From Janthinobacterium rivuli (GTDB taxonomy: Bacteria; Pseudomonadota; Gammaproteobacteria; Burkholderiales; Burkholderiaceae_D): a DNA stretch of 64,000 bases. The notes under the pieces are model-generated. The model saw only the letters and a list, made by a program, of their open reading frames with translations. It was not told the DNA's origin and did not search any database. This document shows, one piece after another, positions 8,549 through 17,102 of the stretch; the first letter of the stretch is position 1; the number at the start of each line of letters is the position of its first letter. The position numbers and the translations under genes are program-made. The stretch covers positions 2,232,001-2,296,000 of the forward strand of contig NZ_CP121464.1 of assembly GCF_029690045.1 (NCBI RefSeq). The letters are read 5' to 3'.

Positions 8549-9226
8549 ATGTTTGATCTGAACTTTCTGCTGGCCGGCGACTACCGCGACTGGTTGCTCT
8601 CCGGCCTGCTGCTATCCCTGCAACTGCTGGCCATCACCTTGCTCTTGTCTCTGCCGCTGGCGTGCGGCGTGGCCATGCTGCGCCTGGCGCCGTCGCGCCT
8701 GCTCAATGGGCTGGGCGCCGCGTATGTCGAGCTGATCCGCAACGTGCCCTTGCTGGCGCACTTCCTGTTCTGGTATTTCGGCGCGCCCGAATTGCTGCCC
8801 GACACGTGGAAGGAACGCTTGTATGCCGGCAATATCGAAGCCGTCAGCGCCATCACGGCCCTGACCTTATATACGGCCGCCTACATGGCGGAAGATATCC
8901 GCAGCGGCATCCGCGCCATTCCTGCCCAGCAATTCGAGGCGGGCAGGGCGCTGGGTTTCAGCTTTCTCGCCACCATGCGCCTGTGCATCGTGCCGCAGGC
9001 GCTGCGGCTGGCCGCGCCGCCGCTGCTGTCGCAAACCCTGAACCTGTGGCAAAACACCAGCATCGCCACCGTCATCGGCGTGGCCGAGCTGATGTACCAG
9101 ACGCAGCGCGTGGAAGCGGCCTCGTTCCGCAGCGTGGAGGCGTTTGTCTTCGCCAGTGCTGCCTATCTGGTCGTGTCGCTGGTGATCGCGGGCCTGGCGG
9201 CCTGGCTGCAAAAGAAGGTGTCCTGA
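8549..9226 (+). CDS. Polar amino-acid ABC transporter permease (first)
   Basis: A 225-residue inner-membrane permease of the His/Glu/Gln family. It has about five hydrophobic helices and the EAA-type cytoplasmic loop (FEAGRALGFSFLATMRLCIVPQ), which contacts the ATPase. The segment ELIRNVPLLAHFLFWYFG matches GltJ-like subunits. The ATG at 8549 is preferred to a TTG two codons earlier. The stop codon overlaps the start of the second permease by one base (TGATG), which indicates translational coupling; the two probably form a heterodimer. Confidence 0.92.
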   Translation: MFDLNFLLAGDYRDWLLSGLLLSLQLLAITLLLSLPLACGVAMLRLAPSRLLNGLGAAYVELIRNVPLLAHFLFWYFGAPELLPDTWKERLYAGNIEAVSAITALTLYTAAYMAEDIRSGIRAIPAQQFEAGRALGFSFLATMRLCIVPQALRLAAPPLLSQTLNLWQNTSIATVIGVAELMYQTQRVEAASFRSVEAFVFASAAYLVVSLVIAGLAAWLQKKVS

Positions 9227-9918
9227 TGCTGGAACTGCTCCATGATTACTGGCTGTATTTTCTCGTCGGTCGCTATCCCGAGGGACCTTTGGGCGGCCTG
9301 GCGCTGACGGTGCTGCTGGCCAGCCTGGCGCTGGTGCTGAGCCTGCCGTTCGGCTTGCTGCTGGGATTGGCGCGTCTGAGTCCCTGGCGGCTGCTGCGCT
9401 GGCCCGTCGCCGCGCTGATCCACGTGGTGCGGGGTATCCCCTTGCTGCTCGTCATCTTCTGGGCCTACTTTTTCCTGCCCAGCATCACGGGCCATGAAAG
9501 CGGGCAATTCGGTACCATGCTGGCGGCTCTCGTCATCTTCGACGGCATTTATCTGGCGGAAATCGTGCGTGCCGGCGTGCAAGCCGTGCCCACGGGCCAG
9601 GTGGAGGCGGCCCGTTCGCTGGGCTTGAACTATCTGGACAGCATGCGCCAGGTCGTGCTGCCGCAGGCGCTGCGCCACATGCTGCCGTCCCTGGTCAACC
9701 AGTTCGTCTCGACCATCAAGGAAACCTCGCTGGGCACCATCATCGGCCTGGCCGAAGTGTCGTTCATCGCCTCGCAAGTGAACGGCCTGGTGCTGACGAA
9801 ACCCGTGCAAGTGTATTTTTTGCTGGGCATGACGTACTTTGTTTTATGTTTCAGTCTGTCGCGCGCCGCCTTCTGGCTCGAGCGGCGCCAGGCGCGTCTT
9901 TTGAAAGCGGCAGCATGA
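9226..9918 (+). CDS. Polar amino-acid ABC transporter permease (second)
   Basis: A 230-residue permease, paralogous to the preceding one and GltK-like. Features: [20 protein letters not shown], a proline-glycine-rich segment typical of the family, and an EAA loop ([22 protein letters not shown]). About five transmembrane helices. It overlaps the previous gene by one base and the ATPase gene by four (ATGA), so all three membrane and ATPase subunits are co-translated. Confidence 0.92.
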   Translation: MLELLHDYWLYFLVGRYPEGPLGGLALTVLLASLALVLSLPFGLLLGLARLSPWRLLRWPVAALIHVVRGIPLLLVIFWAYFFLPSITGHESGQFGTMLAALVIFDGIYLAEIVRAGVQAVPTGQVEAARSLGLNYLDSMRQVVLPQALRHMLPSLVNQFVSTIKETSLGTIIGLAEVSFIASQVNGLVLTKPVQVYFLLGMTYFVLCFSLSRAAFWLERRQARLLKAAA

Positions 9919-10658
9919 TTACCTTTGACAACGTCAACAAATACTATGGCGACTATCACGCCTTGCGCGGCATCAATGAACACGTGGCCAAGGGCGAGGT
10001 GCTGGTCGTGTGCGGGCCGTCCGGTTCCGGCAAGTCGACCCTGATCCGCACCATCAACCGCCTGGAGGCGATCGCTTCGGGCCGCATCACGGTGGCCGGC
10101 CAGGACATCCACGTGCCGGGGCTGGACGTGAATGCCTTCCGCTCGCACATCGGTTTTGTGTTCCAGCAATTCAACCTGTTTCCGCATTTGTCCGTGCTGG
10201 ACAATTGCGCGCTGGCGCCGCAGCGCTTGCGCGGCCTGACCCGGCGCGAGGCGGAAGAGCGGGCGCTGGCGTTGCTGGACCGGGTGGGCCTGGCGCACAA
10301 GGCGCGCGCCATGCCGGCGGCCCTGTCGGGCGGGCAGCAGCAGCGCGTGGCCATTGCCCGCGCGCTGGCCATGCAGCCGCCGCTGATGCTGTTCGACGAG
10401 CCGACCAGCGCGCTGGACCCTGAAATGGTGGGCGAGGTGCTGCAAGTGATGCGCGACCTGGCTCAGGGCGGCATGACGATGGTGTGCGTGACGCATGAAA
10501 TGGGCTTTGCGCGCGAAGTGGCGGACCGCGTCTGGTTCATGGACCACGGGCAAGTGCTGGAACGGGCCACGCCCGAGGAATTTTTTACGCGGCCGCAACA
10601 TGCGCGCGCACAACAATTCCTGTCCGATATCCGCAGCCCGTTCAGCGCGGCCGCATGA
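9915..10658 (+). CDS. Polar amino-acid ABC transporter ATP-binding protein (GltL/GlnQ-like)
   Basis: A 247-residue ABC ATPase. Walker [10 protein letters not shown] (about residues 35-43), Q-loop [14 protein letters not shown], signature LSGGQQQR, Walker [15 protein letters not shown], and the switch His in CVTHEMGFA. High similarity to amino-acid importer ATPases is evident by eye. The start lies within the last codons of the second permease (ATGA overlap). This is the last gene of the operon, followed by about 100 bases before the next gene. Confidence 0.95.
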   Translation: MITFDNVNKYYGDYHALRGINEHVAKGEVLVVCGPSGSGKSTLIRTINRLEAIASGRITVAGQDIHVPGLDVNAFRSHIGFVFQQFNLFPHLSVLDNCALAPQRLRGLTRREAEERALALLDRVGLAHKARAMPAALSGGQQQRVAIARALAMQPPLMLFDEPTSALDPEMVGEVLQVMRDLAQGGMTMVCVTHEMGFAREVADRVWFMDHGQVLERATPEEFFTRPQHARAQQFLSDIRSPFSAAA

Positions 10659-10763
10659 TTGGCGGCTGTGTGCGCAAGCGAACGGTATTTCGCCGGCGGC
10701 AGGCGCACGCTAGCCAGGCAAGCGGCGCATGGTGCGCCAGCAGCCGATCAGGAGGGCCGTATC

Positions 10764-11330
10764 ATGTCACGCATCATCGCAGGTCATTTTCAGTTGCAGG
10801 AACAGATAGACGCCGCGCGCGCGGCCCTGAACCAGGCGGGCTTTCCCGACAGCCGCATCAGCGCCTTCTTTGTCAACCAGCCGGGCCAGCACGACTTGCA
10901 CGCGCTCGGCGGCGACCGCGACATGTCGCCGGGAGCGAAAGAGACGCCGGAAGGCGTGGTCGAGGGCGTGGCTGTCGGGGCCGCCGTCGGTGCGGGCATC
11001 GGCGCGGCCACCACCCTGGCGACAGGGCCGCTGGGCCCGGTGGTGGGGGCGCTGGTGGGCGCGCACGTGGGCTCGCTCTACAGTTTCAACAAGATGAAGG
11101 ACGCGGGCGAGCCGGAAGCAAATGGCGAGGGGAACGCCGAAAACCGCCGCCAGCCACGCCATCCGGGCATGCTGATCGCCGTCGCGCTGGGCGGCCCCGA
11201 CGAGCGCGAACGGGCGCTCGAAGCGTTGCACCGGCTGGGCGCCGAGCATATCGAGGAAGCGGAAGGCACGATCGCCAATGGCGACTGGCATGATTTCGAC
11301 CCGCTCAGCATTCCCGTGCTGGTGGCGTGA
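10764..11330 (+). CDS. Glycine-zipper protein of unknown function
   Basis: A 188-residue protein with a very good ribosome-binding site (GGAGGG). The N-terminal 50 residues (IIAGHFQLQEQIDAARAAL and a following FPDSRISAFFVNQPG) and a C-terminal segment (MLIAVALGGPDERERALEAL) look like two halves of a ferredoxin-like alpha-beta fold, as in proteins annotated as stress or DUF1269-like. Between them, residues about 70-105 form a hydrophobic glycine zipper (VEGVAVGAAVGAGIGAA and more) that can pack in a membrane. Function unknown; association with the inner membrane and stress are inferences. Confidence 0.65.
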   Translation: MSRIIAGHFQLQEQIDAARAALNQAGFPDSRISAFFVNQPGQHDLHALGGDRDMSPGAKETPEGVVEGVAVGAAVGAGIGAATTLATGPLGPVVGALVGAHVGSLYSFNKMKDAGEPEANGEGNAENRRQPRHPGMLIAVALGGPDERERALEALHRLGAEHIEEAEGTIANGDWHDFDPLSIPVLVA

Positions 11331-11504
11331 ATTCATAAATTCCGAGCTGCATGAAATTTAGGTATGATCCTTGTTAGTATTAGTAATTATTGGTAAATAA
11401 TGCCGACAGGGATAGTTTCCGCGCGCCCGAAGTGAAACAGGACCAAGGTGACTGCCCGTAGTACTTGCCTCGCATGCTAACGAGTATGGATAGGAGGGCG
11501 CGTC

Positions 11505-11861
11505 ATGACACAGGCATGGTTCATTCTGACACGGGCCGATGGGCGCGACATCTGCGCGCCCTCGCCGGCACAGCTGGCTGATGCGCTGGCCGAGGTCTAC
11601 CGCGGCGGCGCCACGCAGGACGGCAGCCCGGCCGCCGTCTTGTTGCGCTTTGGCTACGACGATGGCCTGATGTATCAGGTCGAGGTCGCTAGCGGAGGCG
11701 AAGTCACTTTCGAGGAGTGGTCGGACCGTGATTGTGAAATCGCCCTGGCCACGCCGCGTCACATGTCGGCCCTGCCGCAGGACGACGCGCTGCAGCTGTG
11801 GCAGTGGCTGGCGCAGCGCCAGGTGGCGAAGATCCGCAGCCAGCCCTGGCAGGGCGGCTAA
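11505..11861 (+). CDS. Hypothetical protein (118 residues)
   Basis: A small, soluble, acidic protein with several Trp residues (QAWFILTRADGR; LQLWQWLAQRQ). It has no signal peptide, membrane segment or motif that I recognise. GGATAGGAGGGCGCGTC before the ATG is a strong ribosome-binding site, and codon use is like the neighbours, so the gene is real. A TATGAT hexamer at 11363-11368 could be its -10, giving a long leader of about 130 bases; I saw no riboswitch-like structure in it. Confidence 0.65.
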   Translation: MTQAWFILTRADGRDICAPSPAQLADALAEVYRGGATQDGSPAAVLLRFGYDDGLMYQVEVASGGEVTFEEWSDRDCEIALATPRHMSALPQDDALQLWQWLAQRQVAKIRSQPWQGG

Positions 11862-11882
11862 CCCTGCCGTTTTTCCAAAGGT

Positions 11883-12749
11883 CTAGTGTGCCATCAGCAC
11901 GGGGATCGTCATGCTTTGCAAAATCGTGCGCGTGACGCCACCGAGGATGGTTTCGCGCAGGCGCGAATGGCCATACGCTCCCATCACCAGCAAATCGGCC
12001 GACAGGTCGGCCGCCTGCGACAGCAGCGCTTCGCCGATGTCGCCGCGCCGCACGCCACCGCCATCGAGCAAATGCAGCCGCGCTTCCACGCCGTGGCGCG
12101 CCAGGTACTGCGTCAGTTCGGCGCCCGGTTGTTCGCCGTGCTCGGCCGCATGCACCTGGGCGTCGAAGATGGCCACGTGGACTTGCCCGGCGCGCTGCAG
12201 CAGGGGCAGGGCGGCGCTCACGGCGCGGCTCGCTTCCTTGCTGGCATTCCAGGAAATGAGCACATTGCGCGCCGCTGCCGGCGGCGCCAGCAGGGGCAGC
12301 GGCGGCGCATACGGCACGATCAGCACGGGACGGCCCGAATGCAGCAGCACATAGGCGGGAAAGTCGCGCATCACGGACGGCGATTTATCCTTGGCATTGT
12401 ATTGGCTGATGACGACCAGGTCCGCATAGCGGGCCAGCAGGCTGATGCCGCCCGCCGCCTCGTCGTCGAGCACGCGCTGCTCGAACGAGGCGACGCCGGC
12501 CGCGCGCACCTGTTGCTCGAAACCGTCGAGGGCGCGCGTCGCCCGTTCCCGCAGGAAATTCAGATGCAAGCTCAGGTTCGGGTCGGCATCGAGGTCGGGC
12601 TGGTTCTGGTACAGCAGCCGCGACACGCCCGTCAGCGCCACGCCCGTCAGGTGGCCGCCGCAAGCCTGGGCGATGCTGGCGGCCGCGTCGATGCGGGCGC
12701 TGCGCCCGGCGCTGTCGTCGATGTGGAGCAATACGGTTTTATATGTCAT
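11883..12749 (-). CDS. Tandem-domain universal stress protein (UspA family)
   Basis: A 288-residue protein with two UspA-type domains. Domain 1 (about 1-150) starts YKTVLLHIDDS and ends SGRPVLIVPY; domain 2 (about 160-288) starts RNVLISWNASKEA and ends with a nucleotide-loop-like GAYGHSRLRETILGG followed by TIPVLMAH. Only the second domain shows the G-(2)x-G-(9)x-G-S/T-like ATP loop clearly, so one domain may be degenerate. The ATG at 12749 was chosen because it begins the first domain. The gene is divergent from the phaB-like gene, a common pairing of PHA metabolism and stress genes in this family of bacteria. Confidence 0.9.
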   Translation of the reverse strand: MTYKTVLLHIDDSAGRSARIDAAASIAQACGGHLTGVALTGVSRLLYQNQPDLDADPNLSLHLNFLRERATRALDGFEQQVRAAGVASFEQRVLDDEAAGGISLLARYADLVVISQYNAKDKSPSVMRDFPAYVLLHSGRPVLIVPYAPPLPLLAPPAAARNVLISWNASKEASRAVSAALPLLQRAGQVHVAIFDAQVHAAEHGEQPGAELTQYLARHGVEARLHLLDGGGVRRGDIGEALLSQAADLSADLLVMGAYGHSRLRETILGGVTRTILQSMTIPVLMAH

Positions 12750-12925
12750 GGCCTGTCCTCTCGCTGTGCGGTAGCGGTCATTCTGGCACAGACGGGGAGG
12801 CGGCCGCGCACGCATGCGCCATTCTTGACAGGCTGGGCACTTGATTTGGCGCAAGGCTGCCAATAAAAACTGCTCCTACACTTGATGCCACGCAGAACAA
12901 CCATAACAAGCGGGGAGAGACAGTC

Positions 12926-13672
12926 ATGAAGGAACAAAAGGTAGCGCTGGTCACGGGTGGCATGGGCGGCCTGGGCACGGCCTTGTGCCGCCGCCTGCAT
13001 GGGGCGGGCTTTGCCGTCGTGGCGGCGCATACGCCGGGCAATGCGCGGGTGGCAAACTGGCTCGAAGAGCAGCAGGCGCAGCAGTATTATTTTCATCCGC
13101 TGTCCCTTGACGTGACGGATTTCGCTGCCTGCAGCGAGGCCGTGGCCAGCGTGCTGGCGCAGTTCGGCAGGGTTGACGTGCTGGTCAATAACGCCGGCAT
13201 CACGCGTGACCAGAGCATGCGCAAGATGGAATTGCCGCATTGGGCCGAGGTCATGCGCACCAATCTCGACAGCCTGTTCAACATGAGCAAGCAGGTGCTC
13301 GAACCCATGCTGGCCAAGCGTTGGGGCCGCATCATCAATATCTCGTCCGTCAACGGCCAGAAGGGCGCGTTTGGCCAGTGCAACTATGCAGCCGCGAAGG
13401 CGGGCGTGCATGGCTTCAGCAAGGCGCTGGCGCTGGAAGTGGCGCGCCACGGCATCACCGTCAACACCGTCTCGCCCGGCTACCTGCGCACGCAGATGGT
13501 GACGGCCGTGCCGGCCGATATCCTGGAAACGAAAATCCTGCCGCAGATTCCCCTGGGTCGCCTGGGCGAGCCGGACGAGGTGGCGGCCCTGGTCGCTTAC
13601 CTGGCATCCGATGAGGCGGCATTCGTCACGGGCGCGAACATCGCCATCAATGGCGGACAGCACATGAGTTAA
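12926..13672 (+). CDS. phaB: Acetoacetyl-CoA reductase-like short-chain dehydrogenase
   Basis: A 248-residue SDR. PhaB reduces acetoacetyl-CoA to (R)-3-hydroxybutyryl-CoA with NADPH for PHB synthesis. Seen: cofactor loop TGGMGGLG (TGxxxGxG) near the N-terminus, NNAG motif, and a catalytic set Ser141-Tyr154-Lys158. The GITRDQSMRKM and VNGQKGAFGQCNYAAAK segments are typical of PhaB. Ribosome-binding site GGGGAGAGACAGTC. phaA and phaC are not nearby, but two phasin genes are elsewhere in the window. A FabG-like role is the main alternative. Confidence 0.88.
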   Translation: MKEQKVALVTGGMGGLGTALCRRLHGAGFAVVAAHTPGNARVANWLEEQQAQQYYFHPLSLDVTDFAACSEAVASVLAQFGRVDVLVNNAGITRDQSMRKMELPHWAEVMRTNLDSLFNMSKQVLEPMLAKRWGRIINISSVNGQKGAFGQCNYAAAKAGVHGFSKALALEVARHGITVNTVSPGYLRTQMVTAVPADILETKILPQIPLGRLGEPDEVAALVAYLASDEAAFVTGANIAINGGQHMS

Positions 13673-13838
13673 GCAAGCGTGCCGCTTGCACAGAGGCATT
13701 GGCAGTAGAGGAGACCCGTCCACCCAGCCGGCGCACAGACGCTGGCGCAGGACGGAAGGCAATGGCAGTCACGCTGGAAAACACGGGGCAGGGCAGCGAT
13801 GCCTTGCCCTTTGTTGTTGCGCCGCCGTTATGCTCTCC

Positions 13839-14219
13839 TCACGGCACCGAGCGCCGGACTTTTTCCAGCCGCGTCTGGCAATCGATGCACAGCCGCGCTT
13901 CGGGACGCGCGTTCAGGCGCGACAGGCCGATGGCTTCGCCGCAGTTGTCGCACAGGCCATAGCTGCCATCGGCAAACCTGGCCAGCGCATGCTTGATGAT
14001 GGTCAGCTGGGCCAGGTTGTGCTCGGCCGCTTCGCTGACGAGGGCGTTCAAGGTGCGCACGCTGGCGTTGTCGGCCGGCGAGGCTTCGACTTCATTGAGC
14101 AGCGAGGCGCGCGCGTCCGCTTCGGCCGCTTCGTTCCCGATCTGTTCCAGCAACGCCAGCTTGCGTTGCTCCAGCACGCCCTGCAGGCGCTGCAGCTGGT
14201 CTTGCGGCAATCCATTCAT
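13839..14219 (-). CDS. DksA/TraR-type C4 zinc-finger protein
   Basis: A 126-residue protein. Long N-terminal helices (about 1-80, coiled-coil prone) are followed by a C4 zinc finger, CDNCGEAIG ... CIDCQ, at about residues 88-113. It is shorter than E. coli DksA (151 residues) and lacks an evident pair of Asp at the coiled-coil tip (the region around ASPADN is a candidate), so it is better called a DksA/TraR-family protein than DksA itself. Members act at the RNA polymerase secondary channel in stringent or stress regulation. The start at 14219 is preferred over a nearby upstream GTG. Confidence 0.85.
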   Translation of the reverse strand: MNGLPQDQLQRLQGVLEQRKLALLEQIGNEAAEADARASLLNEVEASPADNASVRTLNALVSEAAEHNLAQLTIIKHALARFADGSYGLCDNCGEAIGLSRLNARPEARLCIDCQTRLEKVRRSVP

Positions 14220-14329
14220 GGTTGTCACCCGGTAGAGGTTACTTCCATCATGGTAGTCCAAGATTGGCGGCTCTGCTTGCGCTACCACCCGCGCCGCGTT
14301 TGACGCGGCGCAGGCGGGCGGGGGCCATT

Positions 14330-14749
14330 CTATGCTGGTTCTTTGAGGCAGTTGACCATCCAGGCGACGCCGAACTGGTCTTTCAGCATGCCGAAGCGCT
14401 TGGCCCAAAACGTTTCCTCCAGGGGCATCTGGATGTTGCCGTCACGCGCCAGCGCGTCGAAGACCCGTTCCGCCTCTTCCGGCGTATCGACGGTCAGGCA
14501 GATCGAGCTGCCGTGCATGCCCTTGGCGCCATCTTCGCTGCAGCCGCCGTCCGAGCCCATCAGCATGGTTGGTCCCAGCTGCACCGAGCCGTGCATGATC
14601 TTGTCATACCAGTCTTCCTTGACTTGCTCCTGCATCGGCGTGCCGCGATACGGCATCAGGCACAGGTCGGTGCCATGCAGGTGCTGGCGGTAGTATTCCA
14701 GCGCTTGCGCGCAGTTTCCATCGAATTGCAAATACGGTTCGATACGCAT
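14330..14749 (-). CDS. PhnB-like VOC-family protein
   Basis: A 139-residue vicinal-oxygen-chelate (glyoxalase/bleomycin-resistance fold) protein of the PhnB/YjdN type: MRIEPYLQFDGNCAQALEYY at the N-terminus and FGMLKDQFGVAWMVNCL at the C-terminus are family signatures. Members are usually small cytoplasmic dimers with unassigned function; despite the name there is no phosphonate operon here. AGGAGACCAAC lies directly before the ATG, fixing the start. Confidence 0.88.
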   Translation of the reverse strand: MRIEPYLQFDGNCAQALEYYRQHLHGTDLCLMPYRGTPMQEQVKEDWYDKIMHGSVQLGPTMLMGSDGGCSEDGAKGMHGSSICLTVDTPEEAERVFDALARDGNIQMPLEETFWAKRFGMLKDQFGVAWMVNCLKEPA

Positions 14750-14829
14750 GTTGGTCTCCTCTGGTCGTCCCGCAGGCACGATTGCCCGGCGGGGACGTCC
14801 CAGTATAGGCGCTCGCCGGCCGATTTCAA

Positions 14830-15300
14830 TCAGTCCGGCGCCATCTCTTGCAGCCGCTCACGCACCTTGCCCAGAGTACCCAGGATGCGTTCGGGATTGC
14901 CAGCAAGCACGGCGCTGCCCAAGTGCAACAAGCTCGTCGCCAGGCTGATCCAGTGCCGCACGTCGTCGTTGCGGGCGATGCGCAGGCGCACCGTGTCGAG
15001 CAGGCCGCTGAGCTGGCGCTGCGCCGTGTCCAGGCCGGCCACCGTGTGCCCGGCCGCATCGGCATACAGCTGGTTGGCTTGCTGGCGCAAGGCCACTTCC
15101 AGGGCGAAGACGGCTTGCGCCTGGCTGTGGCTGATGCCATTTTCTCCCTGGCTGGCGCGCCTGCGGATGGCGCGCATGACGGCGCCGTGCAGGGTGACGG
15201 CCGCCTGCGACAGGCTGTCGGCCAGTTGCTCGACGCGCATGGCGCTGCTGAGAGCCGCTTCGCGCCGTTCGCTGCTGCTGGTGCCTACCGATCCGTCCAT
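14830..15300 (-). CDS. Hypothetical helical protein, second gene of a lipoprotein-led pair
   Basis: A 156-residue, mostly helical protein without signal peptide or membrane helix, unless the weak hydrophobic stretch WISLATSLLHLGSAVLAG near residue 120 is membrane-associated. It overlaps the 3' end of the lipoprotein gene by 16 bases and has its own ribosome-binding site (ACGGAGGCAAG). I do not recognise a family. The tight overlap implies that it works with the lipoprotein. Confidence 0.65.
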   Translation of the reverse strand: MDGSVGTSSSERREAALSSAMRVEQLADSLSQAAVTLHGAVMRAIRRRASQGENGISHSQAQAVFALEVALRQQANQLYADAAGHTVAGLDTAQRQLSGLLDTVRLRIARNDDVRHWISLATSLLHLGSAVLAGNPERILGTLGKVRERLQEMAPD

Positions 15301-16091
15301 CTTGCCTCCGTGGTGGTGAGGGCGGCGGCCAGCTGCGCGTGTTCGCGCCCCAGTGCCGCCAGTTGCCGGCGCGCCAGGGTATGGCGCAAGCCAAGCAGGC
15401 GGTATTCCTCGGTTTTGCTTTGCTGCATGTTTTTCGCCAGCACGGCCAGCAGGCGCTGCGGCGGCGTGTCCGCATACGCGATTTCCACGTCGAGCAAGCC
15501 GAGCACCATGTCGCGCTCGTTATCGCCGCTCTTGTCGTACAGCGCCAGCAAGCTGTCGAGCGCGGCCAGCAGGGCTTGCAGCGGCGCGTCGCCCTCGTGC
15601 AGCACTTGCGCCAGCTGCGCCCGCTGGCTGGCCGCGCCGCCCAGGCGCGACAATTGCTGCAGCAGCAAGGTGTAGGCGCTCACATGGCGGTCGTCGATGC
15701 CGCTGCCCGGCCAGGCGCGGATGGCGGCGCCGGCGCCGGCCAGTTCCGGCCGCACGTCATATGCATCGGCATCGGCCAGCCGGCCCAGCGCCTGCAGGTA
15801 CAGGCGCACGGCTTGCGCCAGGCGCGCCACGTCCGCCTGCGCGGCGCGGCGCTGCGCATCGAGCAGGCGTTCGCGCGCGTCTTCGGCCGGCGACAGATAG
15901 GGGCGGGCGCGCTGGTAGCTGTCGACGTGGCGCTGCGACAGTTCGCCGAAGGCCGTCAGGGCATCGGTGCCGGCGGCCAGGGCGCGCACCTGCGCCAGCT
16001 CGGGGCGCGCGGTGGCGCAGCCGCACAGCAGAATCGCCAGGCAAAGGTTGATGCAATGGACGCGGCAATGGCGGGCGGGCAGGGCAGACAC
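15285..16091 (-). CDS. Hypothetical lipoprotein, helical, first gene of the pair
   Basis: A 268-residue protein with a lipoprotein signal peptide: basic start, hydrophobic INLCLAILLCGC and a lipobox LCGC at about residues 22-25. The mature part is almost wholly helical with heptad-like patterns (SPAEDARERLLDAQRRAAQA; QQLSRLGGAASQRAQLAQVL). The start is GTG at 16091, supported by GAGAGGTGAC just before it. No family recognised. It could be an envelope scaffold working with the overlapping downstream protein. Confidence 0.65.
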   Translation of the reverse strand: MSALPARHCRVHCINLCLAILLCGCATARPELAQVRALAAGTDALTAFGELSQRHVDSYQRARPYLSPAEDARERLLDAQRRAAQADVARLAQAVRLYLQALGRLADADAYDVRPELAGAGAAIRAWPGSGIDDRHVSAYTLLLQQLSRLGGAASQRAQLAQVLHEGDAPLQALLAALDSLLALYDKSGDNERDMVLGLLDVEIAYADTPPQRLLAVLAKNMQQSKTEEYRLLGLRHTLARRQLAALGREHAQLAAALTTTEARWTDR

Positions 16092-16179
16092 GTCACCTCT
16101 CGACAGGAAATACTGTATGGAAAGGTATTGTCGTGCCGGCTTGCGCCGCCCGCCTTGTGCGGGCGCAAGCGCGCTGCGA

Positions 16180-16971
16180 TCAGCTGCCCGCGCTGGCCGT
16201 CAATTGCTCGCGCCAGCCCAGTCCGGCAACGGTGTCGCTGGCGGGACGGTATTCGCAGCCGACCCAGCCAGCGTAGCCGACCTGGTCGAGCAGCTTGAAC
16301 AGATGGCGGTAGTTGATCTCGCCCGTGCCCGGTTCATGGCGGCCCGGCGTATCGGCGATCTGGATGTGGCGGATCAGGGGCAGCAGGGCGCGGATGGTGT
16401 TGCTCAGTTCGCCTTCCATGCGCTGCATGTGATAAATGTCGTATTGCAGGAAGATATTGTTGCGCTGGCAGTCGGCGATGATGTCGGCCGCCTGCTGGCT
16501 ATGATTCAGAAAGTAACCGGGCATGTCGTAGCGGTTGATCGGCTCGATCAGCACGTTGATGCCATGCGGACGGCAGGCGTCGGCCGCAAATTGCAGGTTG
16601 CCGATCAGGCTTTGCCGCGCCCGCTCCAGGCTCATGCCGGGTGGCACGATGCCGGACATGCAGTGCAGCTGTTTCGCCCCGAGCGCCAGCGCATAGTTGA
16701 GCGCCAGTTGCACGTTGTTGCGGAATTCCTCGCCGCGCCGCGGATCGCAGGAAATGCCCCGCTCGCCGTGCTCCCAGTCGCCGGGTGGGAAGTTGAAGAC
16801 GGCCAGCTGCAGATGGTGGCGTTCCAGCCGCATGGCGATCTGCCGCGCCTCGACGGCATAGGGAAACAGAAATTCGACGGCATCGAAACCCGCTTCCCTG
16901 GCGGCGGCAAAGCGGTCGAGGAAGGGCAGTTCGGTAAACATCATGCTGAGGTTGGCAGCGAAGTTCGGCAT
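16180..16971 (-). CDS. hyi: Hydroxypyruvate isomerase / 2-oxo-tetronate isomerase
   Basis: A 263-residue TIM-barrel isomerase. Hyi converts hydroxypyruvate to tartronate semialdehyde; the close paralogue OtnI acts on 2-oxo-tetronates. Family signatures are plain: MPNFAANLSMMFTELPFLDR at the start, EPINRYDMPGYFLNH, LQYDIYHMQRMEG (metal ligands), and ADTPGRHEPGTGEINY. Usual partners (glyoxylate carboligase, tartronate semialdehyde reductase, otnK) are absent from the window, so the substrate is not settled by context. Confidence 0.9.
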   Translation of the reverse strand: MPNFAANLSMMFTELPFLDRFAAAREAGFDAVEFLFPYAVEARQIAMRLERHHLQLAVFNFPPGDWEHGERGISCDPRRGEEFRNNVQLALNYALALGAKQLHCMSGIVPPGMSLERARQSLIGNLQFAADACRPHGINVLIEPINRYDMPGYFLNHSQQAADIIADCQRNNIFLQYDIYHMQRMEGELSNTIRALLPLIRHIQIADTPGRHEPGTGEINYRHLFKLLDQVGYAGWVGCEYRPASDTVAGLGWREQLTASAGS

Positions 16972-17035
16972 GGCGGCACGCAGGTCAATAGGATGGACAC
17001 TATCCTAGCCCAAATCGGCAATCGGTGGCGTGCAT

Positions 17036-17076
17036 AAAAAAACCGTTCCAGAAGCAAGTCCTGGAACGGTTTTTAT
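17036..17076. terminator. Bidirectional intrinsic terminator downstream of the DEAD-box helicase
   Basis: A-rich run and CCGTTCCAG at 17043-17051 pair with CTGGAACGG and a T-run ending at 17075, with a short loop. Flanking A and T runs make it functional in either direction; the natural user is the minus-strand helicase ending at 17103. Confidence 0.85.
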
Positions 17077-17102
17077 TGCTGCGATACGCTTACCCGTGGG
17101 TA

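Noticed and set aside
16139..16172. Hairpin CTTGCGCC/GGCGCAAG downstream of the isomerase gene as a terminator
   Set aside because: No T-run follows it on the minus strand and the inner part of the stem is mispaired.
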